The notes below the pieces were generated by a model. The model saw nothing but the letters and a program-made list of their open reading frames with translations, was not told where the DNA came from and did no database searches. From CAIKMD01 sp035533255 (lineage in GTDB: Bacteria > Pseudomonadota > Alphaproteobacteria > ATCC43930 > CGMCC-115725): a DNA stretch of 17,038 nt. Location: NCBI GenBank assembly GCA_035533255.1, contig DATLUE010000237.1:1-17038 (forward strand), given 5' to 3'. The position numbers and the translations under genes were made by a program. Positions 7,301 to 16,199 of this stretch are shown here, piece after piece. Numbering within the stretch: position 1 is the stretch's first letter; each line of letters opens with the position of its first letter.

Positions 7301-8692
7301 ATGCCTAACGCCTTGATCCGCCGGCTGCGCCGCAACCTCGCGGGCCTGATCGATCCCGAGATCAACCGGCCGCCGGAGCATACCCGTGGCCCGAGGGCGC
7401 GGGCGGTTTCGGCCGAGATGCTGTACGACCGCCTGCGCGCGCTCGGGACGGTCGGGCGCAGCGGCCCGAAAACCGGACAGGTCAATCTCGTCAGCATCGC
7501 GCGCATCAAGGAACGGCTCGGCAGCGAATGGCCGCGGCACGCCGTCAATGCCGATCGGATCGCGCGCAATGCCATCGAGCGCTATCTCATTGCCGGCGAC
7601 ATCTATGCGCCCTGGAAAGATGCCGGCTACATCGTCGTGTTCGCGACCCTCGAGCGCCACGGCGCGCAGATCAAATGCAAGCTGATCGGCGACGAGATCA
7701 CCCGGCAATTGCTCGGCGAGGACGAAACCGACCTCAGCGAGATTCGCGCGGTCGAAATGCAGGCGGACGGCGCGCTCGCGTTTTCGGACATACCGGCCTT
7801 CGAGCAGTTGATCGCCGCGACGATCGCCGACCCCGCCGCCGATAGCGGCGCGGCTCGGGAAAGCACGAATCGGATTTCGCCATTGCCGACGATCGTGGAG
7901 GCCGAAACCATAGCGCCGGGCGCCGAGGTGAAGTCCGGCGATCCGCTTGCCGGCCTCAGCTTTTGCTATCGGCCAAGCTGGGATCCCGCGCGCGGCGTGA
8001 TCTCGACCTATCTCTGCGTCGCGCGCTTGCCCGATGGGCCGGGCGGCATCCGTCAGCGCGAGGCGTCGCTCGTGCTCGGCGGCAATCGAGCGGGGCTCGA
8101 GGCGCTCGATTTCGCGATTCTCGAACAGGTTGCCGGACTGCTCGATGGCCTCGTGCGCGAGAAACGGCGGCTGCTCATCACCCTTCCGGTCCGGTTCGAG
8201 ACCTTGGCGGCCGCGGCGCAACGACGTCGCTATATCGACGCCCTGCGGTCGCGGCTCGCGCCGGAAGCCGAGCCGCTGCTGGTTGTCGAGCTCATCGACG
8301 TCCCGGATGGCGTGCCGCATGCACGCCTTCTCGAGATCAGCTCGCCATTGCGCGCGCATGCGCGGGCCGTGATCGCGCGGCTGCGCCCGGACACGACCGA
8401 ATTCGGTCCATTCTCGGCTTCGCGCATCGCTGCCGTCGGCTGCGATATCGGCCGCTATAACAATTCGGAGCTGGCGGCGATGCAGCAAATGGCGCGCTTC
8501 AGCCGCGGTGCCGCCAAAGCCGGAATGGTGACCTATCTGCGCGGCATTCGCAGCATCAGCCTCGCGACCGCCGCGCTCGGCGCGGGCTTCGCGCATATCG
8601 ACGGCAATGCGGTCGCGCCGCCGATCGAGCTGCCGCAAAGCGTCGTCGCGTTCAGCCTGTTCGATCTCTACAACCCGGCGCTCAAAGGGTGA
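7301..8692 (+). CDS. Uncharacterised protein, probable degenerate GGDEF-EAL
   Basis: This 463-residue cytoplasmic protein has no signal peptide or membrane segment. I do not recognise a named family, but two degenerate c-di-GMP-type domains can be traced. Residues about 80-140 follow a GGDEF core, with WKDAGYIVVFA where R-GGDEF-xxxL would be. Residues about 217-445 follow an EAL domain: YRPSWDPARGVISTYLCVARL stands in for YQPI...tG.i.G.EaLlR, so E-A-L reads Y-L-C; later come LITLP for the iNlS strand, VVELID (E330, D333) for ElTE, GCDIGRYN (380-387) for DDFG, YLRGIRS (412-418) for AEGVE, and AHIDGNAVAPP (431-441) for the terminal QGY..g.P. Metal and catalytic residues are mostly lost, so no cyclase or phosphodiesterase activity is expected; ligand binding or scaffolding is inferred. 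A linker at 176-212 is poorly conserved in appearance. The next ATG is 4 bp after the stop. Confidence 0.75.
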   Translation: MPNALIRRLRRNLAGLIDPEINRPPEHTRGPRARAVSAEMLYDRLRALGTVGRSGPKTGQVNLVSIARIKERLGSEWPRHAVNADRIARNAIERYLIAGDIYAPWKDAGYIVVFATLERHGAQIKCKLIGDEITRQLLGEDETDLSEIRAVEMQADGALAFSDIPAFEQLIAATIADPAADSGAARESTNRISPLPTIVEAETIAPGAEVKSGDPLAGLSFCYRPSWDPARGVISTYLCVARLPDGPGGIRQREASLVLGGNRAGLEALDFAILEQVAGLLDGLVREKRRLLITLPVRFETLAAAAQRRRYIDALRSRLAPEAEPLLVVELIDVPDGVPHARLLEISSPLRAHARAVIARLRPDTTEFGPFSASRIAAVGCDIGRYNNSELAAMQQMARFSRGAAKAGMVTYLRGIRSISLATAALGAGFAHIDGNAVAPPIELPQSVVAFSLFDLYNPALKG

Positions 8693-8696
8693 CGAT

Positions 8697-11600
8697 ATGA
8701 AGACCCCGCCTACCAAGCCTACCGTGCGGCCGTCCCGCGAGGGCGGTCCGGCAACCCGCGCGCTACGGCCGGGCCAGACTATCGTCGTCATCGGCGCGCT
8801 GGTGGTCGTCACCGCGGTTATGCTGTGCGGCTATTTCGTCACCTCGCTCTACCAGAGCGAGGTCAGTGCCATCCGCAACCGGCTGGAGATACCTGCCCAC
8901 GCGATGGCGCATTCGACCCAGGCGATCGCGCTCAACGCCGACGCGGCGCTGCGCCACATCCAGGCCGCGCTGCGCACGACCGGCGAAGGCGAGCTTGCGA
9001 CCGCCGCGCTGCGCCAAATCATGCTCTATCGCGACAACGTCAGCATTTCGATCAGCCGAATCGCGATTTACGATGCGGGCGGCAAGCCTTTGGTGAATTC
9101 CGGCGGCGACGCGCCGCCGGTGGGGTCGGTCGCCCGATACGATTTCTTCCGCCGGCAAGTCGCTGCATCGACCGATCGGCTCGTGGTCAGCGATCTCATC
9201 CCCGATCCGATCGACGGCAAGCCCGAGATCGCCCTGAGCCGCCGGCTGGCCGACAGCCGCGGCGATTTGATCGGCGTTGCGGTCATCTACATCGATGCCG
9301 GCTACCTGCAGCGGATATTCGATTCGCTGCAAATGCCGCCGGGCACCAGCATCACCGTCTTCAATCGCGACGGCCATATGGTGGTGCGGATGCCGCCGGT
9401 CCATCTCGGCGATGCCGCGCTTGCGAGAAATTTTTCCCACCTTCCGATCTTTGCGGGCTTCCGCGACGGCTCCGCCGCGGGAAGCTTCGCGCGATTCAAA
9501 ACGATCCCCGGAATCGATCGCTTCATCGCGGGGGTTGGCGGCAAGGGCGCGATCTTTGTCGTCGCGGCGGGATGGGATTCGGACGCGGCACTGGCTTCCT
9601 GGCGCGCGGATTCTTTAGCGATCGCCGGCGGCACCTTTGCCGCGGTCGTCGGGGCGCTCGCGCTGCTGATCTATCTGCGTCGCCAGATTTGCCGCAACGA
9701 TGCCTTGTTGGCGGAAGTATCCCTGGCCGAGCAACGCCAGCGCAATCTGATGGAGGCGCTCCCCGACGCGGTCGCGATCGTCGACGATACTTTGGCAATC
9801 GAGTTCGCCAATCCCGCGGCCGAGGCTGTCTACGGCTACGGCCGGGGCGAGATGAACGGCCTCGCATTGACTGCAATCACGGTCCACTCCGACAAGGATA
9901 ACGATATCGAAGCGCTGCGGCTTGCGCTTGCGGGCGAGGGCCGCGATTTTGGCATGCGCGTCCGCCAGCGCACGGCCAAGAGCAAAACCGGGGCCGAATT
10001 CCCGGTCGAGATCACCTCGCGATTCTACTGTGCTTCGAATGGCTCGAAACTGATCTCGGTCATTCGGGACATGACGGCTCGCGAGGCAAACGATCTGGCG
10101 CTCCGGCGCAGCCGCGAAAACCTCGCGCGCGCCCAATCTTTGGTCGCCCTGGGCAGTTTCGATCGCGACCTGACGACCGGAAGCGTCGACTGCTCGGACG
10201 AGTTCCTGCGCATCTGGGGTCTCGACCCGTCGCGGCAGCCGTCGCCCGCCGAGCTCATCGACCGCGTCCATCCCGAGGACCGCGCGAAATTCATCGAGAG
10301 CCGCGATGCGGTGCTTCAAGGACATCCGGCGTCGTGCCCCGATTTTCGCATCATTCGCCGCGACGGCGAGGCGCGCATTCTCCATCACGAGTACGACGCC
10401 GATTTCGATGCCAACGGCAGCCCGATCCGCTTGTTCGGGATCGTCCAAGACGTCACCGAGCGCAAGGCCGGTGAAATGGCGCTGCGGCGCAGCCAGGAAA
10501 ACCTGGCGCGCGCGCAGCGGGTCGCGGCGATCGGCAGCTTCGATCACGATCTCATCACCGCGCGCAGCGAGTGGTCGGAGGAATTTCTCAAAATTTGGGG
10601 CATTACCGAAACCCCGCAAGGCGACACGGTCGAATTTTTGACGTCCTTGATCCATCCCGACGATCGCCAGAAATTTCTTATGGGTCGCGAGGCGGCGATC
10701 AACCACGAGCCGATTCCGCCGCTCGATTTCCGGATCACGCGGCCGAACGGCGAAATCCGGATACTGCACCGCGAAGACGGCGTGATTTTCGACGATCAGG
10801 GCCGTGCGGTGCGCCTGTTCGGTACGGTTCAGGACATCACGGAGCGCAAGACGATTGAAAACGAGCTCCGGCGCAGCCGGGAAGATTTGGCGCGCGCGCA
10901 GAAAATTGCCGGGATCGGCAGTTTCAGCCGCGAGCTGGCGACCGGCAAGACCGAGTGGTCCGACGAATTTCTGCGTGTTTGGGGCATTGCCGGCAAGCTG
11001 GAGTTTCCGACCGCGGAAGCGCTTTCGGAGATGGTCCACCCCGACGACCGCGCGGCATTCCTCGGCGGCCGGAATGTCGCGCTCCACAACGTCTCGGGCA
11101 CGTCGCTCGATTTCCGGGTCACCCGGCCCGACGGCGAAGAGCGCATCCTGCACCGCGAATTCGGCGTCGTCTTCGACGAGAACGGGAAAGCCGCGCGCAT
11201 GTTCGGCACGGTTCAGGACGTCACCGTGCGCAAGCGGATCGAGATCGAATTGCGCCGCCATCGCGAGAATCTCGCCCATTCGCAGCGCATCGCCGGCATC
11301 GGCAGCTTCGAGCGCGACCTCGTGACCGGGAAATCGGAATGGTCGGACGAGCTCTATCGGATTCACGGTGTCGATCGCGACGATCCGCGCGTCGGCATCG
11401 CCTATTTGCGCTCGCTGATCCATCCCGAGGACATCGAGAAATTCGACGAGGTGCGGACGCTCTCGGCCCAAGGCATTACCGCGCCACCGATCGATATCCG
11501 CATCATCCGGCCCGACGGCGTCGAGCGCATCCTGCATCGCGAATGCGAGCTGGTGCGCGACGCCGACGGCATGCCCGTCCGTCTGGTCGCGACGATGCAA

Positions 11601-13157
11601 GACATCACCGAGCGCAGCAAGGTCGAGATCGAGCTGCGTCGCAGCCGCCAGAACATGGTGCGGGCGCAGAGTCTCGCGGCGATCGGCAGCTTCGATCGCG
11701 ACCTTGTGACTGGAACAATCGAGTGGACCGACGAGCTTTACCGCATCCTCGGTTTCGATCCGGAGAAACCCCGCCCGGCGCAAGAGAACTTGCGCAAACT
11801 CGTCCATCCCGAGGATCGCGAGCGCTTCGGGAAGGCCTGGTCGGAAGAGCTGGCGGGAAAGCCGCTCGCACCGTTCGAATACCGGATTATTCGCGCCGAT
11901 GGCGTCGAGCGGCTGGTGCGCCGGGAAAGCAAGATCGTGTTGGACGCCGAAGGCCGCGTGATCCGCATTTTCGGAACGTTGCAGGACATTACCGAGCGCA
12001 AGCGCGTCGAGCTCGAGATGACGCAAAGTCGCGAAAACATGTTGCGCGCGCAGCGCATCGCCAACATGGGCAGCTTCGACCACGATTTCATGACCGGCCG
12101 CACGGAATGGTCGGATCAGATGTACCGCATCATGGGGATGAAGAAGGGCGAGGCTTCGCCCTCATCCGACATCATCGCGCGGCTCGTGCATCCCGACGAC
12201 CGAGCCCGCTTTCTCGCCAGCAGAGCGCGGACGGCGAAACCGAAATCCGAATCGTTCGAGTTCCGCATCATCCGGCCCGACGGAGAAGAGCGCGTCCTGC
12301 GCCGCGAAAGCGATGTGCATTATGCCGAGGACGGCCGTCTCACCCGCATGTTCGGCACCGTGCAGGACATCACCGAGCGGCGCGGCGCCGAAGCCCGCGA
12401 GCGCGAGCTCGAGCGTCAGCTTCTTCATTCGCAGAAGCTCGAGGCGCTCGGCACCCTGGCCGGCGGCATCGCGCACGATCTCAACAACACGCTGGTCCCG
12501 ATCATGGCGCTCAGCAAGCTGACCGCGCGCCGCTTCGAGCACGGCAACCCGGTGCGCGCCAATCTCGATACCATCTTCGAGGCGAGCGAGCGGGCGCGCG
12601 ATCTGGTGCGCCGCGTGCTGGCTTTCAGCCGCAAGGACGAGCCCGAGCAGCATGAAGCCAATCTCGGCGACGTGGTGCGCGAGGCCTTGAAGCTGATGCG
12701 CGCGACCGTGCCGACCTCGATCCAGCTCGATGCGGCGATCGCCGACGTGCCGCCGATCCGCGCCGATGGGTCGCAGATCCATCAGGTGATCACGAATCTC
12801 GTCTCCAACGCGGCGGGCGCGCTGACCGGAGGAATGGGCACGATCACCGTATCGCTGGGCGTGGCGGCGCGCGTTAAGGGCGCAAACGAAGTCTGTCTCT
12901 CGGTCGCCGACACCGGCTGCGGCATGGACGAAGCGACGCAGCAGCGGATGTTCGAGCCGTTCTTCACCACCAAGGCGGTCGGGCAAGGCACCGGGCTCGG
13001 GTTGTCGATCGTTCACGGCATCGTCGCCAGCCACGGCGGCCATGTCGAGGTCAAAAGCGCGCCCGGCAAAGGCACGCGCTTCGATCTCTATTTCCCGCTG
13101 CCCGCGGCCGAGCTTGCCGAGGCGCCGGCGGCTAGAGCTTCACGCCCGGCCGCTTGA
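8697..13157 (+). CDS. Membrane multi-PAS sensor histidine kinase
   Basis: The 1486-residue hybrid-size kinase has this order: TM1 (28-48), a periplasmic Cache-like sensor (about 49-305, with RIAIYDAGGKPLVNSGG and GVAVIYIDAGYLQRIF), TM2 (306-327), a PAS domain (about 349-465), six tandem PAS/PAC modules starting at residues 469, 596, 724, 852, 980 and 1108, a HisKA dimerisation domain and a HATPase. The H-box is GGIAHDLNNTLVPI with phosphoacceptor H1260; N-box NLVSN (1367-1371), G1 DTGCGM (D1405), FEPFFTTK and G2 GQGTGLGL (about 1429-1436) are all intact. There is no C-terminal receiver, so the receiver at 6907-7275 is the probable partner. No LOV cysteine motif is seen in the PAS domains; their ligands are unknown. 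ATG 8697 is chosen because it lies 4 bp after the preceding stop, with AAAGGG upstream; a frame start at 8607 would add 30 arginine-rich residues inside the previous gene. The 3' end overlaps the convergent VOC gene by 26 bp. Confidence 0.93.
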   Translation: MKTPPTKPTVRPSREGGPATRALRPGQTIVVIGALVVVTAVMLCGYFVTSLYQSEVSAIRNRLEIPAHAMAHSTQAIALNADAALRHIQAALRTTGEGELATAALRQIMLYRDNVSISISRIAIYDAGGKPLVNSGGDAPPVGSVARYDFFRRQVAASTDRLVVSDLIPDPIDGKPEIALSRRLADSRGDLIGVAVIYIDAGYLQRIFDSLQMPPGTSITVFNRDGHMVVRMPPVHLGDAALARNFSHLPIFAGFRDGSAAGSFARFKTIPGIDRFIAGVGGKGAIFVVAAGWDSDAALASWRADSLAIAGGTFAAVVGALALLIYLRRQICRNDALLAEVSLAEQRQRNLMEALPDAVAIVDDTLAIEFANPAAEAVYGYGRGEMNGLALTAITVHSDKDNDIEALRLALAGEGRDFGMRVRQRTAKSKTGAEFPVEITSRFYCASNGSKLISVIRDMTAREANDLALRRSRENLARAQSLVALGSFDRDLTTGSVDCSDEFLRIWGLDPSRQPSPAELIDRVHPEDRAKFIESRDAVLQGHPASCPDFRIIRRDGEARILHHEYDADFDANGSPIRLFGIVQDVTERKAGEMALRRSQENLARAQRVAAIGSFDHDLITARSEWSEEFLKIWGITETPQGDTVEFLTSLIHPDDRQKFLMGREAAINHEPIPPLDFRITRPNGEIRILHREDGVIFDDQGRAVRLFGTVQDITERKTIENELRRSREDLARAQKIAGIGSFSRELATGKTEWSDEFLRVWGIAGKLEFPTAEALSEMVHPDDRAAFLGGRNVALHNVSGTSLDFRVTRPDGEERILHREFGVVFDENGKAARMFGTVQDVTVRKRIEIELRRHRENLAHSQRIAGIGSFERDLVTGKSEWSDELYRIHGVDRDDPRVGIAYLRSLIHPEDIEKFDEVRTLSAQGITAPPIDIRIIRPDGVERILHRECELVRDADGMPVRLVATMQDITERSKVEIELRRSRQNMVRAQSLAAIGSFDRDLVTGTIEWTDELYRILGFDPEKPRPAQENLRKLVHPEDRERFGKAWSEELAGKPLAPFEYRIIRADGVERLVRRESKIVLDAEGRVIRIFGTLQDITERKRVELEMTQSRENMLRAQRIANMGSFDHDFMTGRTEWSDQMYRIMGMKKGEASPSSDIIARLVHPDDRARFLASRARTAKPKSESFEFRIIRPDGEERVLRRESDVHYAEDGRLTRMFGTVQDITERRGAEARERELERQLLHSQKLEALGTLAGGIAHDLNNTLVPIMALSKLTARRFEHGNPVRANLDTIFEASERARDLVRRVLAFSRKDEPEQHEANLGDVVREALKLMRATVPTSIQLDAAIADVPPIRADGSQIHQVITNLVSNAAGALTGGMGTITVSLGVAARVKGANEVCLSVADTGCGMDEATQQRMFEPFFTTKAVGQGTGLGLSIVHGIVASHGGHVEVKSAPGKGTRFDLYFPLPAAELAEAPAARASRPAA
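10101..12401 (+). repeat. Six tandem PAS/PAC modules, period about 384 bp
   Basis: Within the kinase gene, six diverged direct repeats begin at 10101, 10482, 10866, 11250, 11634 and 12018. The intervals are 381, 384, 384, 384 and 384 bp. Each module reads LRRSRENLARAQ..A.IGSF, then a W/C-S-D/E-E-F/L..I.G segment, HP(E/D)D..KF, (D/E)(F/I)RI.R.(D/N)GE.RIL.RE, and ends F/V..(V/M)QD(I/V)T.R. Modules agree best in the leading helix and in the PAC end and are most variable in the middle. The nearly constant period indicates internal duplication followed by divergence. Confidence 0.9.
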
Positions 13158-13635
13158 AATTGCGGTCGTGGTGGCCCTTGCCGGACTGGTCGCCGATCTT
13201 GAATAGCCAATCATAGCCGTCTTGGGGATTGGTCAGGATCTCCCAGCAATTCTCGTCGGCATCCCAGAAATAGAAGCTGTAGGTGCCGTGCTGCAGGAAC
13301 GGCTTGCTGATCTTGTGCAGCTTCCATTTCTCGGCTTGGGCGAGCGTGATCCGATAGGCTTCGTCGACCGCCTCCTGGGTCTCGACGTCGAGACCATTGT
13401 GGTTGAGGACGCCCATCTCGCTCGGCTTCCGGGTGTAGACGACCGCGATGCAATGCTTGCTGCCGAGCCGTACCATCAGCGAGATCTGGCTGGTCTGCAC
13501 CACCTCGAGACCGAGGAATTCCTGGTAGAATTGGCGCGAGAAGCCGAGGTCGCGCGATTCGAGTGTGCCATGCGACAGGAAATTGAGCTTCAAGGCAGGT
13601 TTGGGGGTAGCGGTTTCGGCGCTGGCATCGGGCAT
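13132..13635 (-). CDS. VOC-family (glyoxalase/extradiol dioxygenase-like) protein
   Basis: The 167-residue product is a single VOC module made of two beta-alpha-beta-beta-beta halves: LNFLSHGTLESRDLGFSRQF then FLGLEVVQTSQISLMVRLGS, and LNHNGLDVET then YSFYFWDADENCWEIL. The usual H-H-E metal triad seems present as H22, H79 and E132, so a metal-dependent dioxygenase, lyase or isomerase role is possible; the substrate cannot be read. ATG 13635 is chosen because a near-perfect AAGGAGGAA (13649-13641) sits just before it. An alternative ATG at 13662 overlaps the upstream stop (ATGA) but lacks a ribosome-binding site. The gene lies 23 bp after the flavin oxidoreductase gene on the same strand, suggesting cotranscription and a shared substrate pathway. 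Its 3' end overlaps that of the kinase gene. Confidence 0.88.
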   Translation of the reverse strand: MPDASAETATPKPALKLNFLSHGTLESRDLGFSRQFYQEFLGLEVVQTSQISLMVRLGSKHCIAVVYTRKPSEMGVLNHNGLDVETQEAVDEAYRITLAQAEKWKLHKISKPFLQHGTYSFYFWDADENCWEILTNPQDGYDWLFKIGDQSGKGHHDRNFKRPGVKL

Positions 13636-13640
13636 GATGT

Positions 13641-13649
13641 TTCCTCCTT
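13641..13649 (-). promoter_or_regulatory. Strong ribosome-binding site of the VOC gene
   Basis: Read on the minus strand, AAGGAGGAA ends 5 nt before ATG 13635. It decides the start in favour of the shorter, 167-residue product over the ATG at 13662. Confidence 0.8.
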
Positions 13650-13658
13650 GGGCGGTGG

Positions 13659-14768
13659 TCATTCGGCGGCTTTGGCGGCGGCGTGCTGCGCAAAGCGCGG
13701 CATAATTTCCTCGGCGAGCAACTGCATCGAGTGGCGCTCCCAAGCCTCGTTGGGTCCGCCCCAATCGACGCCGGTCATCAACAAGCTGCCGAACGGGCCG
13801 GCGCAGTCGCGCAGCGCCGCGAGCTTTTCCAGCACGGTCTTGGGCGATCCGAAGATCACGCGCGAATCGATGATCTTCTCGACCGTCACCTGGTCGTCGG
13901 GCATGTCAGGGTGTGGCTTCAGCGCGATGAGGCGGCCAAGGCCGCGCAGGATCTCGCTCATATAGCCGAAATAATATTGATACGAGGATTGGGCGCTCAT
14001 CACCCGCTCGCGCGCCTCGGCATCGCTCGGCGCGACATGGATGCAGCGCACCACCCGCCAATTCTCGCCGCTCGGCCGCTTGCCGGCATCGGCGGCGCCC
14101 TGACGCAGCATCGCCCAATGCGTCGCGAGGCCGGTCTCGGTCAGGAACGAGCTCGAGATCGGTCCCCAGCCGCGCTGGCCGGCAAGGCGCACGGTTTGCG
14201 AATTGGGGCTGGCGGCGGTGACGCAGATCGGCGGCCGCGGCTTTTGATAGGGTTTCGGCATGATGCCGATGCCGAGCCGCGCATTGACGCTCTCGGCGAT
14301 GCGGGTCGACCAGAACTCGCCCTTGATGTCGTAAGGCGGCTCCTGCGACCAGATCCTCTCGATCATGTCGATCGACTCGATCAGCATGCGGCCGCGCAAC
14401 GCCGGATCGCCGTGGCCGAGCAGCTCGAAATCCGATACGAGGCTGCCGGTGCCGATGCCGAGGATGAACCGCCCGCGGCTCATGTGGTCGAATTGCGCGG
14501 CCTCGCCGGCGACGATCGCGGGGTGGCGGTTGGGCAACGACAAGACGCCGGTGCCGAAAGCGAGCTTGGTCGTCCGCGGAATGAGGCTCGCCATGAACAT
14601 CAACGGCGAGGGGTAGGGCTCGGTCGAGGCGGAGTAATGCTCGCCGAGAAACATCTCGTCGAAGCCGAGCCGGTCGGCGAGCAGCGATTTCTCGATGTCC
14701 TCGGCCAGGTTCTCGTGCATCGGCCGATGCGGCGGGTGGACCGGCATCATGAAGAGACCCAGGCGCAT
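13659..14768 (-). CDS. LLM-class (luciferase-like) flavin-dependent oxidoreductase
   Basis: The 369-residue product belongs to the bacterial luciferase-like TIM-barrel family, which uses FMN or F420; overall look is closest to the limonene monooxygenase-like branch. Diagnostic parts are MRLGLFMMPVHPP at the start, MFLGEHYSASTEPYPSP (39-55), FGTGVLSLPNRHP (71-83), FDHMSRGRFILGIGTG (93-108), YQKPRPPICVTAASP and, near the end, VIFGSPKTVLEKLAAL. The length is normal and no residue gap is evident. ATG 14768 has AGGGAG (14780-14775) at 6-nt spacing. It starts 25 bp after the folC stop on the same strand and no separate promoter fits that gap, so it is probably cotranscribed with accD-folC. A monooxygenase role in catabolism of a terpene or other hydrophobic compound is inference; a reductase partner is not encoded nearby. 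Confidence 0.92.
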   Translation of the reverse strand: MRLGLFMMPVHPPHRPMHENLAEDIEKSLLADRLGFDEMFLGEHYSASTEPYPSPLMFMASLIPRTTKLAFGTGVLSLPNRHPAIVAGEAAQFDHMSRGRFILGIGTGSLVSDFELLGHGDPALRGRMLIESIDMIERIWSQEPPYDIKGEFWSTRIAESVNARLGIGIMPKPYQKPRPPICVTAASPNSQTVRLAGQRGWGPISSSFLTETGLATHWAMLRQGAADAGKRPSGENWRVVRCIHVAPSDAEARERVMSAQSSYQYYFGYMSEILRGLGRLIALKPHPDMPDDQVTVEKIIDSRVIFGSPKTVLEKLAALRDCAGPFGSLLMTGVDWGGPNEAWERHSMQLLAEEIMPRFAQHAAAKAAE

Positions 14769-14793
14769 CGCGTTCTCCCTATCGGGACCTATG

Positions 14794-16083
<1,290 letters not shown>

Positions 16084-16092
16084 CAATTGACC

Positions 16093-16194
16093 GTCATCGC
16101 GAGGCCGCGTAGCGGCCGTGGCGATCCAGCGAGACAATACTGATGGGGTGGATTGTTTCGCTCCTGAGCTCTGGTCGAAGGGGCTCGCAATGAT
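16093..16194. repeat. Imperfect palindromic intergenic repeat between accD and folC
   Basis: The outer arms are GTCATCGCGAG (16093-16103) and CTCGCAATGAT (16184-16194), matching at 9 of 11 positions as an inverted repeat. Inner arms CGATCCA (16122-16128) and TGGATTG (16149-16155) also pair with one difference. The left half holds a perfect hairpin, GGCCGC-GTA-GCGGCC (16103-16117). The text (TCAT.GCGAG ... ATCCA, then TGGATTGTTTCGCTCC ... CTCGCAATGA) resembles the dispersed palindromic units found in many copies in Bradyrhizobium and other alphaproteobacteria; this is from memory. It fills almost all of the 116-bp spacer and would fold into a long stem in the accD-folC mRNA. Confidence 0.75.
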
Positions 16195-16199
16195 GATAC

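Noticed and set aside
7253..8812. 519-residue minus-strand frame over the degenerate EAL-like gene
   Set aside because: No motif and shadow-like composition; the plus-strand frame fits the operon spacing and shows domain-like periodicity.
9615..12083. Very long open frame (822 residues) antisense to the PAS kinase
   Set aside because: It mirrors the tandem PAS repeats and arises from GC-biased third positions; it has no recognisable domain, while the plus strand encodes a complete kinase.
9721..12400. LOV or haem-type PAS domain in the kinase
   Set aside because: No flavin-binding cysteine motif and no FixL-like haem histidine context were recognised in any module.
16093..16194. Palindrome as an intrinsic terminator between accD and folC
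   Set aside because: Arms are imperfect, about 80 bp apart and without a T-run; the layout fits a dispersed palindromic repeat better.
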